Part shown: piece after piece, positions 19,081 through 31,600 of the stretch
Layout: every line of letters starts with the position of its first letter
Numbering within the stretch: position 1 is the first letter of the stretch
Assembly (NCBI GenBank): GCA_022606425.2
Contig: JAHDVF020000509.1
Span: forward strand, 682,001-746,000
Direction: 5' to 3'
DNA: 64,000 nt
From: Lepidostoma basale
Lineage: Eukaryota; Arthropoda; Insecta; Trichoptera; Lepidostomatidae
Translations under genes and position numbers: made by a program
The notes under the pieces: generated by a model
Database searches by the model: none
What the model saw: the letters and a program-made list of their open reading frames with translations, nothing else
What the model was told of the DNA's origin: nothing

Positions 19081-21160
19081 TTCTAATAATAATAAGTAAT
19101 AGTAAAGAAAAAAACAATTATTCCAAATAAGTCACTAAAGGTGTGTTTGAATATGCAATTGATTTTACTTATGGTATTAAATTTTTCCGTGTTTTACTCC
19201 TATGGAACTGGTCGCTTGTGGGTTAAAACAAATCTTATTATTGTTTTTTAATGCATAAAGTTACGGTTGCCTATGGTATAAAAAACACCTAATATTCCAA
19301 AACATAAAAGGCATTCTTGTATTACAATGGAGAATACACATCGATCATGTTGCCAGATCTGAGAGCTATACCAATGGCGGGCTAATAATTGTTAACAATT
19401 ACTTCATAACAAATGGGTTCGGAATATCTGATACCCATTTCACATTCGTTCTGGCTATCAAATTAATTCCATGCTATCGGAGATCACTTCACTACAGCTG
19501 GACCTTAATCACTTCATCGCCTAAGGAGACTACCGGGGAATAGTTAAAAGGAACTAGATTTATTGGTTCAAATGAAAGGGGTTCAACTCGACGTTCCGCC
19601 CCGTTGGTGAACCACTGAATGTTAATTAAAACAAAATTTTGATTAAATCTACATTCTCCATCCCTTTTATAAAAATGAATATTTATGTAATATTAAATCG
19701 AAATTGATTTGATTTTAATTAAAACATTTACTGCTTTTTACTAATTATTTCATTATTTATGTAGAACGATATTAAAATATTCGATATAAAATAAATAAAA
19801 ACACCTCAAACAATATTTTTTAAGTATCAAATTAAAAAAATATATAATCTCTTTATGACTTGTATCTACAGAAGTAAAAAAATTCTTGCCCGGTTTCAGC
19901 AGTAAATCCACCCGTTGGCATATTCACGGCAAATTTATGTATTTATTTTAACTCTTTAAATAGTTACATTACCATATTGCCATCGAATTTCTTTCGCGTC
20001 CTAAATCTTTTTTAAAATATTTTTTATTGGTTGATATCATAAAATTTTATATAATAATAAGTAAAATGAACTATGACATGTTTTTATTGTAATGTTACAT
20101 ACTCCGTGGTGCATTGGGCCTCGGATATCCTTCTCCACATGACAATCCAGTGAGAAGAACTAAACGGTCGATCCTTGACTAGCTAAGCATCACGGCAAGA
20201 CTTTCGATGATGTGTTCTCAAAAAGTGCCGAAATATTTTAGCACATAGCACAGGGATATTAAGACAAAGTCGAAAAGCTTATAATAATATTATAGGTAAA
20301 GTAGAAGGAAATCGATTACGTGGACGACCTTCGACCAGAAGGAGTAGAGGCGAATATAGAAGATAAATAAATAATTATTAATTGGATACCTGTTTTCTAG
20401 ATATTCAAAAATAGAATTTTAATATTGCTTCTGTTAATTAATTCTGTCTGTAACACGTGCTACGGATATAAGCAAATAGTCGTATTTTGAATAACGTAAC
20501 TCTCCTAATAAGAAGAGACAATAAATCAAGTTTGTTTATATGAATAGAATCCAAAGGAATTTCGTAGTAAGGAATTCAAAGAATACTTCCACATGCCGAG
20601 AATTACTCGGTATTTATGTACGGAGGAAGGATATAGGTACAACAAAAACAATATGTGTTTCCAAAATGGAGTTCACAAACATCCTTTCAAAGGAAATATC
20701 TTCAACAACAGTCACACGACGTAAACAAGTCCAACTCGGAAACTTTTAGTCCAGTGGCGTACAGAGTTGGTGTAAGTTACAATTTTTGAACTAACCAAAT
20801 AAACAGAGCCAATCACCATTTACACATACTATATTTTGTGTTCGATAAGAAATAACTTGCCCTTGTGGAACTTATTGGTAATAATATACCACCCATACTA
20901 ACATAAACAAAATCATGTATTTACTTTTTAAACCAAAAAATCTTACAATGAATAAATTGGAGTATTCAACGGTGTTCTTACACATTCCTTAATAAATGGC
21001 AGTGAAGAAAGTATCGGCAAAATAAAGTTATTTCTTTTAAAAATTCTGTAGAAATGATATCTGAGACGAATACGTTTTAAGAATTTGTATATCAAACATC
21101 GACATAAGTAAAAAAATTAAAATATTTTTGTTCGTACTAAAATCGTTTTTAACAAAAAAA
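19080..21160. other. Two kb with little structure; one retroelement scrap
   Basis: Around 20100-20370 a plus-strand frame piece (GKVEGNRLRGRPSTRRSRGE) looks like the C-terminal end of a non-LTR polyprotein. The remainder, including open frame 20540-20749, has no recognised content. Confidence 0.35.
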
Positions 21161-21450
21161 AATATTACTGTTAAAATTTATAACACTGTTATAATATCAC
21201 AATTTATTTTTATTCCCTAAGAATGTCCAGACAACTGTTTCTCAACCGATGTTGGCATCACAGGTGTTATAAAAAACTTGTAACACCTACGTTGTAGTTT
21301 TTTGTAACACCTGATGATGCCAACATCGGTTGGCGAAACAGCTGTCGCGACATTCTCAGTGAATAAAAATAAATTGTGATATTATAACAGTGTTATAAAT
21401 TTTAACAGCAATAATGTTTATGTATCATAGTATTTCGGCCACAACAATGG
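21160..21450. repeat. Fold-back family B palindrome, best-preserved copy
   Basis: Outer arms TAACACTGTTATAATATCAC and its complement (21188-21207 and 21371-21391) enclose two facing cores. The plus-strand core (21311-21346) is intact; the minus-strand core (21230-21272) has changes. The spacer holds GTAACACCTACGTTG. Length is about 290 bp and there is no open frame. Confidence 0.82.
21311..21346 (+). ncRNA. Hammerhead-ribozyme-like core, family B
   Basis: Box 1 CTGATGA (21311-21317), one extra T, stem II GCCAAC/GTTGGC with loop ATCG, box 2 GAAA (21335-21338), stem III as the 8-base palindrome ACAGCTGT (21338-21345), then C21346 at the expected cleavage position. Stem I is not evident. The palindromic stem III without a loop suggests action as a dimer, as known for newt and some retroelement hammerheads. 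The extra base between box 1 and stem II departs from the textbook core. Confidence 0.55.
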
Positions 21451-22194
21451 ACTATTTAAAAAAAATAGCCTCAATAATGTTAATGGAACACGAAATCAAG
21501 AAAGAACTAGAAAAAAATACAATCTCATCAAACTTTAAATGTAGGCCTTGTTGAAAAATCGGGAAAAATCAATATGGGTTCAGAAAACTCACAATGAATG
21601 TTTCTAAAGATGTGCTTCAGGATATCAAAATATGGAGGTCCCTCACTTCAGCTAATCATTATATAAATAAATAAATTCATATTTGTCTTCATAAAATCGA
21701 TTGTAGCAATTGTTTTTACAAATTAACGTTTCAGTAATATTTGTAGCTTTCGCCATAATTGCATGGTATACCATAAATTCTTAATATGTATGGTATGTCA
21801 GCAACTATATATTCCAGACGCATGACTTCAGCCGTTTAATCTGCAGAGTTATCGTGAATAACAATCAAATTATATTTATTCTCAGTAAAATAACAAGAAT
21901 TTTCTTGATTGTGTGTTTGTTAACAAACACCGCCACCGGCAATACCATCGGAATGTATAATAAATAAATAAACACAATTGCAGATTTAATTCGAGAATGA
22001 GTCGCTTAGTTTCGCTTTCAATAGACGAAAGGAATGCATTCATAGCCATGAAATATAAAACCATTGCCTGCTATTGGAGTGATAATATTTTCTAGAGAGA
22101 AAAATGCTGGCATCATTAACTGAGGAATGCCACTGAGATGAATAATAAAGATGAGTGTTTTTTAATATAAAAATGGAACATCTTATTTATTCCT

Positions 22195-22695
22195 CTTCAC
22201 AAATTAGTTAACTAACTAACTAACTAACCATCGCGCCGTCTCCCCAAAGGAAAGGCAGAAAGAATGGACTGTCACACTTTTACTGATGTGGCACTCCATC
22301 CTTCTCTTTTCGCTCCGCGGTGTGATGGGTTGCGAACCTCATCGCCACCAATAGGCATCTCCCGCGCACACTTCGATCGTCCAACACCCACAAAATAAAT
22401 CTAAAACAAATAATATAAAATACAATGATATAAAATAAAATAACAAAATAAAAATAATTTAACACAAAATGTTCTTTTTAGATGATATTTTGATTTAGAT
22501 TCATATTGTATATTTAATTTATGTTCCATGAATCCACCGTTTTTTTAATTTAGCACATAATGTAATAACACGTAACTTTTTTTTCAATGTTGCACATGTT
22601 GACATGGACGATCCGGACTTTTGTGTTTATTTAATTTATGTTACACGTATCCACCGTTTTTTAAAATAGCTGTAATTAGGCACTTAACCAGCAAA
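22195..22695 (-). mobile_element. Short non-autonomous element with an RTE 3' end
   Basis: On the minus strand: TAATTACAGCTATTTTAAAA, AACGGTGGATACGTG, AAGTCCGGATCGTCCATGTC, an AT-rich middle (TTTATTTTGTTATTTTAT), GGGAGATGCCTATTGGTGGC, GATGAGGTTCGCAACCCATC, then GAATGGAGTGCCACATCAG. It ends with the same 3' end as the RTE-like family (TGGCAGTCCATTC-like, GGGGAGACGGCG, GATGGTTAGTTAGTTAGTTA). The copy at 61770-62155 has the same order. No RNA polymerase III boxes were noticed. Confidence 0.75.
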
Positions 22696-22824
22696 AACTA
22701 ATTATTAGTTTCTTAAAATAATTTAAAAAAACATTATTGCCGCAATAAAATATGCGCATGTTAACAAATAATGTGTACGTATTTATTTTTTATGATATAT
22801 TACAAATTATAATATTAGGGTTCT

Positions 22825-23235
22825 AACCAGCAAGACAGCAAGGTCAGAATTTATGATATGTGTGCGTAGACCTATCATGACATATGCTATAGAGACGCGG
22901 ACCGACACTGTACGAACCAAGGGTCTGCTAAGGACATCTGAGATGAAGGTTCTAAGATCCATTACTGGAAAAACTCTCCGAGATCGTGTCTGTAACGCCG
23001 ACATAGAAAAACTTGCGAAACAGAAAATATCTTTCGGTGGAGTAGATCCAGAAGAAGATACTGGAGGTACCATGTAGTCAGAATGGATAGTTACAGACTC
23101 GCATACATACGAGTATATACTGCCGCATACGAAATCCCCTCCGGACAGCTGGACCTCATCATCCCAGAAGACATGATTTCTGTACACAGATCGTCAGATC
23201 TATCGAAAAAAGAAGATAGATTCTAATGATTGGAA
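22825..23235 (+). pseudogene. Non-LTR retrotransposon C-terminal fragment (GAA-tail family)
   Basis: Codes MICVRRPIMTYAIETRTDTV, RTKGLLRTSEMKVLRSITGK and TLRDRVCNADIEKLA, colinear with the interrupted element at 44115-45480 (CVRPILTYGIESRADTVKTK). Broken by stops from 23076 on. Confidence 0.78.
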
Positions 23236-23404
23236 ACGCGTGATTGGATCTGTCTTGCTGGAAGGTAAACCTTCTATAAAATATCACAAAAACTACGTAA
23301 CATCAATATCAATACCACCATTCCTATTCACTAGGGTCTACGAGTGGTTTAGATCCTAAAAACCCCGGGTAATTATAATTTTTATTTTGTTGAATATATA
23401 CCAT

Positions 23405-23625
23405 ATTACACAGCGCAAGCCAAATAAGTGTAAAGGGTAGGTATAGCTATCATATTGATTCTCATAACATGTGATAGGTAGCTAATATATGGCCATTTTA
23501 TTGTCACGTGAATTCTACACCAGACCAAAGACAGTGTGACAATCACACTGCCTGCGTCGGAAATCGTACCCGGGACCTTTGGTATGACAGTCATGGCTGT
23601 AAGTACTCTGCCACAAAGGTAATCG
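23405..23625 (-). repeat. tRNA-derived SINE, family SINE-1
   Basis: On the minus strand: CCTTTGTGGCAGAGTACTTA, AGCCATGACTGTCATACC, AAAGGTCCCGGGTACGATTT (B box), CAGTGTGATTGTCACACTG, TCTTTGGTCTGGTGTAG and CTATCACATGTTATGAG. A complete head and middle. Confidence 0.83.
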
Positions 23626-23639
23626 TGTGACCACTGAAA

Positions 23640-24830
23640 TTATTACCATCACTGCAAAAGAAGAAGAAGAATAATAAAATATATAACTTGTATTTAATTT
23701 TTTTTAAATAAATTATCCTGAAGCCAAGTTAATTGCAATAAATTTAGACAATAAATTGATTATTTTTTCTTTATTCGCAATTCAATTATTGTGTATATAT
23801 ATTATACTTGTTAAATTATCAAGCGATAAAAAAACATGGATTTTTTACAAGTCATTTGGAAATTGTTTACAACGTTTTACAATTCATTGGAAATTGCAAT
23901 TTTGATATTCATAAGAAAGTTTTTTATTTATTTAAACATTTAATCATGTTGAAATATCAAAGTGTTTCCGCCTAAACAAAGTAGAAAGAACAAATCTAAA
24001 ATGAAAACAAATTAAACCCCTTCTGATATTATTATTTAACGCATTCAAGTACTCAAATCTGAGTTATTGCTTATTACCGAAGATAACCCATTAAACCAGT
24101 TAACGACGTGTTTTATACTAGCAGAACATGGTATTATAATGCTTACAGGAAAATGTATTAAAAACATGCCGAAGCGTCACTTAAATATCGGATTGAAATG
24201 GGTTAATGAGGCGCGCCCGTAATGGGAAACGGATTTATATGAGACTTCATTCGGAAGCTGTGTTGACGCATTAATGGCTCATTTCAGCCTAAAAGCTTTG
24301 ACTCCGAGACCGAAACATTAAACACTCTTCGCGTGTATAAATAACTAGCCAAAGGAAACACTTACAGCGCGGGAAAGACGGGACATGTTTAGAAGAATAC
24401 TTTGAATTCTAAGCACTACCTTATCGTCATTATTGTCGGCTTGCTAATCCGGTCATTTTGAATTCTTGAGACCAGTGTCTGAACCAGCGGCACAGCTCCT
24501 ACAAATTGCGAATTAGAAGATGGCGGCAGAGGACAAAAGAAGTTGGATGTAAAAGTTGTAGCGCCATCGAAGAAGAAGTGTCTGAACTAACCAAAAAACT
24601 CAAAATCAAATCAAAAAGTAATAGACGCGCTTTAATTCATCCAATCTTATATACCTATATTCAACATCAATTTTTCCCGCAGACCTTACTTGTATCAAGT
24701 TATAATTAAGCATTTGAAAATTATATTATTTATACAATATTTCAAAAAAATACTGTAATATTTCAAATTTACAGAGAAATTGGAAAGCATTTATAGACTT
24801 GATAGAATATAGATTTGAATCAATCAAATA
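23640..24830. other. Mostly plain sequence; GC-richer patch at 24190-24440
   Basis: The patch (GAGGCGCGCCCGTAATGGGA, CATTAATGGCTCATTTCAGC) is unlike the surrounding AT-rich DNA and not repeated elsewhere here. 24495-24590 resembles the C-terminal end of an RTE-like protein (MRRWRQRTKEVG, CSAIEEEV). Confidence 0.35.
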
Positions 24831-24985
24831 TTAAATGTCCACTACGTGAGAAGTCGGAAAAATTGACCTGCGTGCTTCCACGATGTATGAATGTTGAGTA
24901 TTCGAGATAAATATGTCAAGAAAGAACAATATGGCGTCCATCTTTTCTATCTCTCAGAGAGACGGCGTGATGGTAAGTTAGTTTT
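24830..24985 (+). repeat. RTE-like 3' end fragment
   Basis: CAAATATTAAATGTCCACTA, GTGAGAAGTCGGAAAAATTG, ATGTATGAATGTTGAG, AAATATGTCAAGAAAGAAC and GAGACGGCGTGATGGTAAGT follow the order of the RTE-like copies at 27440 and 61155, with decay. Confidence 0.75.
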
Positions 24986-25084
24986 TTTTAGAATACAAAT
25001 AGAATTAAGAAATAACGAAAATGATTAATGAAAGGTTTTTTCAGAACTGAAAACATACATCGTACATCCAAAGCAAGGTGAGTA

Positions 25085-25400
25085 TATACAGGAACTTTGT
25101 CCGTCTATAATAACCTACAGCATGGAATCCAGACCCGACACTGTCAGAACCGAAAGCCTCCTTCGAACCAACGAAATGAAGATACTCAGGAATATCGTGA
25201 CAGAATACAAATCACAGATATCCGAAGGAAAGGATATAGTTAGATGGGGAGGGTAGAAAAGAAGGCTCTGGATTAAACATGTGATTATAATGGCAAAATC
25301 AAGGGTCGTATGCCTCAAGGAAACAAACTTAAAGGACAACCTTCAAAAATATGGAAAGACAGCTTATGTCCTCATCTAGGAAAAATAAGAAATTGAAAGC
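25085..25400 (+). pseudogene. Non-LTR retrotransposon C-terminal fragment
   Basis: Codes PSIITYSMESRPDTVRTESL, LRTNEMKILRNIV and GKDIVRWGG before a stop, the same family as 22825-23235 and 44115-45480. A deletion has removed the GKTLRDR part. Confidence 0.72.
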
Positions 25401-25889
25401 ATGAAGATGACATTTTTGGTTTTGTGTTTATTTATTTTAATACTAGTTTTATCATAAAAACAAACCGATATTTATTGACAGAACATCGTTATTAGTAAAA
25501 AAAATATCATTGAAAAGGAAGGATGTTAAATAGAAATAAATAAAAATTAAAAACTATTATTGTATAATCAGCGAGTGCTTTATTAACTGTACAAAAAAAT
25601 AACGGTGTTTTTAATTCATCTGATACCCCGATAAAGTTCTAACGAGCTCCATTTGTTCTTAAGAACCTGTGAATTGATTGTTCGGTATATTCACTTCGTG
25701 AGCTATAAAAGTGAATGCGGTTCACAGCTGTGGCAGTCTGAACAGAATTAAAAATCTTATCGCTTCTTGCAATACGATTTGTAAAATACGAGTATATGTT
25801 TTTAAATGTGCCCTGGGCTTTTAATCGAGTAAGCTGGGATATTATTTTCTCAATCCACCTCACTATAAATTATTAATTCATATTGATTT

Positions 25890-26160
25890 TCTACTAACCA
25901 TCACATCGTTTCCACTGAAGGGTAGACATAACATAGACGATGGACCGCCACACTGTTATATCCTGACATACCTCTCAAGCTTCCTCTACATTCATACATA
26001 CATTCACGTAGGATCGTCGATTTTTTCGACTTCGAATACGCCCGCATTTTACTAATTGATTTGGTCATGTCATGTTTTCCTCGGCTGTCCTCGGTTTCTT
26101 TTGTTATTAACACCGCTTGTGTACAATTTATAACCATTCTTCTTCTATGCATTCATTCCA
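25890..26160 (-). repeat. RTE-like 3' end fragment
   Basis: Minus-strand copy: ACTAACCATCACATCGTTTC marks the 3' end, then GGCGGTCCATC-like, TATGAATGTAGAGGAAGC, TCGACGATCCTACGTG and AAACATGACATGACCAAATC. Decayed; the coding frame is lost. Confidence 0.72.
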
Positions 26161-26249
26161 TATGCAAAAACCATCTAAATGTAAATAAATATTCGTGTGA
26201 AATATAATATGTTAGCTTGGTTTATATAAACAACGACTCTTTTGATTCT

Positions 26250-26520
26250 CATTACATTTGATAATGCCTTTTAAATGCGAAACAACTCATCCTCATTAAT
26301 TATTTTAAAACATATAAAAATCAGACGTTTTTTCTTTCATTTTAATTCGTTTATATCAATTATTTAATACAATATAAATAAAAAATTAAAACCTTATTGT
26401 TATTTGTTTTAACACCATCAATTTTATATATTGTATATATACAATTTTTTTCACTTTGGCAGTTTGTTTTGACGAAGCTCCGGTAAGAGCGAAACGGATT
26501 GTTTAAAAAAAATAATAAAG
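26250..26520 (+). repeat. Family A arm, then a hammerhead-like core
   Basis: 26250-26350 is a family A right arm (ACATTTGATAATGCCTTTTA, ATGCGAAACAACTCATCC, AATCAGACGTTTTTTC). Further on, 26469-26500 reads TTGACGA, A, GCTC/GAGC hairpin with loop CGGTAA, GAAACGGAT: the hammerhead layout, but stem III lacks the usual GTC. Confidence 0.55.
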
Positions 26521-26999
26521 TGATATTAAAACTAATTGAAAGCTGGACATTAAAGTCCCAAGTATCAAAAAACTCAGAAATTAGTTTTTGATCCCAATTG
26601 GTGTTAAAAATAAAGTCCTATAACTGTGCAAAGAAGCAAAGCGATTGAATAATAAAGTAATGAAGTCTAAACGTCACCCTAAAGAATACACTCGTAATGT
26701 GTGACATATGCAACAATAATCAGTTTTATCTATTTTTTTTTGTTTTATTTTTAAACCACTTAGTACCTTGAAAATGGCCAGACGGATAACGCCACAAATT
26801 AATTGCTACTCACGGAAGAATGTAAATGGACATTTCCATCATTATTCAAGAAACAATAAATATCTCTAATTAGTTAATAAGAATAGAGTGTGTGCTATAT
26901 TAAACAGCATTTCTATTTTAAGATGTTTTATATATGATAATATATATTTTAATATCCGGTATGCTGTTCTCATGCAAAACTAATACTGAGTTCAGGTAT

Positions 27000-27440
27000 T
27001 TTATTTTAGGTTAACGGCTCCAAGTTTTCCAAAACTGCGGTTTGACTCTGCGACGTGTAAGCGGAGTTCTGGCATAATTTCCTATGGACTTCTACCATAA
27101 ACGAACAGCCGTAAAAATTGCCCATAAACTAACGACTGTTGCGAATTAATGCTATAAAATTCCAAAGCTTGCTTGACGGCCGTTGCTAGTTTTAAGTGCC
27201 AAGCTAGACACCTTAACATTTTTGATTTTACATATAACAAGATTTACTGTTTTGTAGATTTATATCGTTGATTTCGTGGGATCCATTATCTCAGACGTTG
27301 TAGAAAAACATCGTTATTGTATTTGTTGAAATGATTGTTAAATTCCGATAAGATTGAGAATTTGGGAACATTGGAATATTAAATATTGAGAGAATGCCAT
27401 AAGGACGAATAGTTTTTTTAAGATAACATAATTTTTTTTT
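27000..27440. other. Unique sequence, no gene seen
   Basis: Moderately GC-richer from 27010 to 27200, with no repeat core, splice-flanked frame or long open frame that I can support. Confidence 0.35.
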
Positions 27441-27995
27441 AGAACAAGCATGTTTTGAAGGTTTTACACATTTATCATCGTTTACCGTTACCGACCCTTA
27501 TGTATGGAATGCCGACGGAATGGAATGCTGAAATTATGCCGACCCTTATGTATGGAAGTGAAGCATGGAACTGGCAAAATAAGGATGAAAGTAGAATAAA
27601 TGCAGTAGAAATGAGATCTCTAAGACGAACGTGTGATAAATCTGTATATGATAGAGTGTCAAATGTAAGTATAAGAAGCGAATGCGGTGCGAATGAAACA
27701 AAATAATGGTCGTTAAGATGGTTTGGACACATGGAAAGAATGAGTGAAGACAGAATAGTAAACGACGTGAACGGAGCTAGAATTAGAGGAAGGGTGAGGA
27801 AAACGTGGCACGATCAAATCAATCAAATATTAAATGTCGGTCACGTGAGGAGTCAGAAAAATCGACGTGCGTGCATGACAAGATGTATGAACGTAGAGGA
27901 AGCGAGAGAAGTATGTCAGGACAGAACAGTGTGGCGATCCATTCTTTCTGCCTACCCCTCCGGGGAGACGGCGTGATGGTTAGTTAGTTAGTTAT
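27440..27995 (+). mobile_element. RTE-like 5'-truncated copy, C-terminal coding end
   Basis: Two overlapping frames give PTLMYGSEAWNWQNKDESRI, NAVEMRSLRRTCDKSVYDR, then after a frameshift HMERMSEDRIV, RKTWHDQINQILNVGHVRSQ, RACMTRCMNVEEAREVCQD and SAYPSGETA stop. The tail is GATGGTTAGTTAGTTAGTTA. The 5' end holds an imperfect duplication of ACCCTTATGTATGGAA (27492 and 27538). It belongs to the 'NVGHVR' subfamily rather than the 'KVGHVR' subfamily of the long copy at 48353. Confidence 0.85.
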
Positions 27996-27999
27996 CATC

Positions 28000-29640
28000 G
28001 TTTATATTATTATTTGTAATCTATTATTCGATATTTCGTAAGCGTAAATTTTTGGCCCATTTGTGTTTATAATTACTCTACTATAATTCGAGAAAGGGTA
28101 AAAGTGCTAGTGAATGACTGTTCGTGGAATTCGTTTTGTTAAAAATATATATTTTTCCAATAATATTTTAATAAAAATCACTGCAGTGATTAAAACAATA
28201 TAATCAAACTTATAATCAAACTTCTCTTATATGTACGATACGTAAATATTATAATCAAACTTAAATTAATTTTAATAAATTTTGAGAAACATTGTATTTT
28301 CATAACACTTTTCTGCACTATTCACAAACATCTTTTGGGCCGTAGATGCCCTTCATAAGTATAATAATTTTGAGCAAATTAATATGAATCCACAACAGAA
28401 AATAATGGTGAATATAGAGAAAAAAAATTATGACAAAAATATATTTTAAAAATATAACAAAATAAGATATCATACAAATTTGGTGATTACGTAACTGTAT
28501 TTAAAGGTGGTTGCCTAACAGTACAACATTTAAAATGTGCATTATTAAACATATTAATATTGTCAAGTGTCGTTTTCAAATACCTAAATTTCAAATACTT
28601 TTCATGTTTGATTATGTATCAAACACATAATTCTGATAAGCGCAGGTCAATTTTTTTATTGGACCATAAAAGATTATTTTTTCAGAAGATATTAAAAAAT
28701 AGCTCTCATTATTGGGAAAAGGTCAATTACTGGCGTAAAAATAATTAAATAACTTTTCAACGTGAAATATAATGGAGATAAAATAATAAATATTTGAAAC
28801 GATTTATGTGTAACAAAAAATGCTACAGATTTGAGTAACATCAAATATCTACAACTTTGATTACGTATGATATAAAAAATGTTTATAACTGTAGACATGT
28901 TATTGAACATACATTGTAATAAAATCAGAATTTGATTTTGCGGTCGTATTAGGGGGTATTCACAATAATTAGGTACCGCAATAGTCTTAATGGCCAGTCA
29001 TTAATCTCATGTGAAAGTGGAGAGCGCAAAATTTATACCCGCATTCAGTCCACACCCGAAGTGGACATTAAAACTCGGTTTAAAAAACACGACCGCAGAG
29101 GCTGACCTAATAAAGACAGATGAGGATGGCGGGCGATATGCGAGGAGTGCTGCGATCCCTCGTCATGCGCGGAACTTCGTTAGCAAGAAAAAACGTACAT
29201 CGAGACTTTTGAATATCGAGAAAAAACGTACATCGAGAGTACAACAAAATTTTTTAACTAAACGTATTTATGAAGACGTATAGTATATTTATATAATTTA
29301 ACTTGTCATGTATACTCAAAAACTTCTTACGCTTCATCCTCTGTCTACTACCTCAACTGTTTATTTTCTCCGGACCCAACATTTAGACCCTCTTACCACC
29401 AATTGTATCCGTCTTCCTTATACTATTGACACTAAGATTTTTTTATATTATATTTCATTGCAGTTAAGATGATTATATTGTTGTTATATACCATGTGTTT
29501 GTATTTGCTAGTGCTAAGCAAATAAGGTAAAAAATATAGTAACTTAATTGTAGCCTGGTGTCCCCATTGATTTGCTTAAATGAAATAACTGTTAACGTAA
29601 GTGCCGGATGGACGGGAGACGGCCACGGAAGTAAACGGCC
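28000..29640. other. AT-rich sequence with a small direct repeat
   Basis: Contains GAAAAAACGTACATCGAGA twice (29186-29204 and 29220-29238). An open frame at 29011-29283 covers this but has no recognisable family. Otherwise nothing is seen. Confidence 0.4.
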
Positions 29641-30142
29641 AAAGCGACGAAAAGGCGCCGCTGCGCCCTATAACACCCTCCGATAAATAGTGGGTACCCT
29701 TCTGTGCAACAATGATTCTTTTAGCGGAGTTCGCAAATCTGCTCTCGATATCTTCCTGGATAATCGATGATCCTGTCTCAACTTCCTGGTGACCATGATT
29801 CTGTATAAACTGAAGAGTCGAGGGTGCCTTAGGGAGCTTGTCATCGTCATCTTAAAATGATTTAAGCAGCAGGAGATTCGAATTATCGTATGGAGAGGCA
29901 CGAATTTAAATGATGTTGATGATGGGATTGCCACATAAATCAATTCTAAGACCGACCCTGTGAAATATTTTTTTAAATAACACCAGGTTTTAATTCATTA
30001 CACATAATAATAATAATAAATTGGATAATTTATAGAACGCCATTTTTATGAATAACTCATCTCAAGGGCGCTGTAGAAGATGCTCCGTTTTATCAACTAG
30101 ATAATAATAATATGAATAATGATAACAAAAATAATAACATAT

Positions 30143-30535
30143 TTAGTATGAGGACTGCACCTGACGAAGTCGATCAGCCCTTCCTGTCAGGAAATGATAA
30201 TTTGAAAAGGTGCGTTTTAGTCTCGATCTAAACTCTGATTGATTCTCAATGCACTTAAAGTCTGCTGGAAGACTGTTCCAGGCTGAAGGGCCGGCTACCG
30301 CGAAGGCTCGGTCGCCAAAGTTTGTGCTTGGACAGCGTTTTGGCACAGTCAATCTACCGATCGTAGAAGACTTAGCTGATCGCAGTGTAGACTGTCTAGC
30401 ATTCAGGTTTTCGTTGATGCAGAGTTCAGATATATAAGCTGATGCCATTCCATGCAACGCCTTATAGACCGTCCAGCAGAGCTTGTATTGTATTCTTTCT
30501 GGAAATTTCAGCCAGTGGAACTCTATCATTAGTAT
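30143..30535 (-). pseudogene. CR1/L2-type non-LTR retrotransposon, C-terminal end
   Basis: 128 residues open on the minus strand. The pattern IEFHWLKFPERIQYKLCWT, VYKALHGMASAYISELC, RLTVPKRCPSTNFGDRAF and GPSAWNSLPADFK is the well-known C-terminal end of CR1/L2/Jockey-like reverse transcriptases (hWLP.R..K...L.YKALHG and G.RAF...P..WN.LP). It is 5'-truncated at a SINE-2 fragment. An ATT-rich tail (30100-30140) follows the stop. Open but far too short to act alone. Confidence 0.85.
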
Positions 30536-30630
30536 GCAGACGGAAGCGGGTCATGTCCAGATTCGAACCCATGTCCTCTGAATCTAGAGTCAATTACGGT
30601 TCCCCCTAGATTGCGTATTGAGTAGGAAAT
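30535..30630 (-). repeat. SINE-2 head fragment
   Basis: On the minus strand: CAATCTAGGGGGAACCG, ACTCTAGATTCAGAGGACAT, GGGTTCGAATCTGGACATGA, CCCGCTTCCG. This resembles the tRNA-like head of SINE-2, but is diverged. Confidence 0.55.
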
Positions 30631-31069
30631 GATAATTTCAAAAGTTTTACTGGAAACTTTTATTTAGGAGTGCATTTTTCGAGTCCGTGAATTGAAAATC
30701 GCTTAAAACAAGGGATTCCCTGCTAGCGGTACTAGGAAGCTGCCAATTAAATATTCGTTCGTGTTGGCCATAAAAATCGACTCCGCGTATGGTCAATTTT
30801 TAATTCGGTAATAAGTCATCGTTTACGGTCAATTTACATCAATTCTGACGACTGGGAAAGAAATGATTATTTACTAGGCGATAAAAAATTTCGCACTTTA
30901 TGGAGAAGCGCGAATTGTAAAACACAATATTAATGGCGTGTCGTAGCGGTGATTTGTGGAGGGTGAGCTTTTGTTTTATCTGTGAGATAACGTTGTTCCA
31001 CACATCATGTGCATATTTAAATTAATGAGAATATATTATAAATAGGAGGTACTTTTATATTTTTTTTAT

Positions 31070-31255
31070 ATTGTTAATGATGATGGAAAAATAGAAGGTC
31101 GACGAGGTGTTAACAGGAGGCGAATCTCCAGGCTTCGCGCCATAAGTGACTTGCTTAAAAATGTTGAGGAGCTGTTTCGAGCAACCAGGTACAGAGATAC
31201 CTTATTTTAAATGATAATCAATGTCGGGAGAATCTGATTGGACACCGAAAAAGAA
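31070..31255 (+). pseudogene. Non-LTR retrotransposon C-terminal scrap
   Basis: The frame DGKIEGRRGVNRRRISRLRA, ISDLLKNVEELFRATRYRDT resembles the C-terminal 'G+RG.GRR...WL.N.R.W....ELFR.A..R' end of RTE-like reverse transcriptases. Truncated on both sides. Confidence 0.65.
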
Positions 31256-31600
31256 AAGAATATTGTTTATTTAATTATCATAAAAATAACAAATATTTAA
31301 CCCAATTATTTTCTTCTTTATTCGCCATCATTTCGTATTGTGGATTCACATTCGAGCAATATACGTAAAAACTTTTAATTTACACAATATTTTAAAGCAA
31401 AAATTATAATTATTTTTTTTTACATTATAGAAAGACGTGTACAATCCGATACATGTTCATGAAAAATTGCCAAAAAATATTTTTTCAAATATTTTCATTT
31501 TTAATTGATTTTTCCCATATCAATTTTATTCAAAAACATAATCTTTTAGGCCGATACGTTAATAAATAAAATAAAAGCGAAATTTTAATATGAAGCAAAT

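Noticed and set aside
29011..29283. 90-codon plus-strand frame with basic product
   Set aside because: It contains a local direct repeat, has no family features and is of a length expected by chance.
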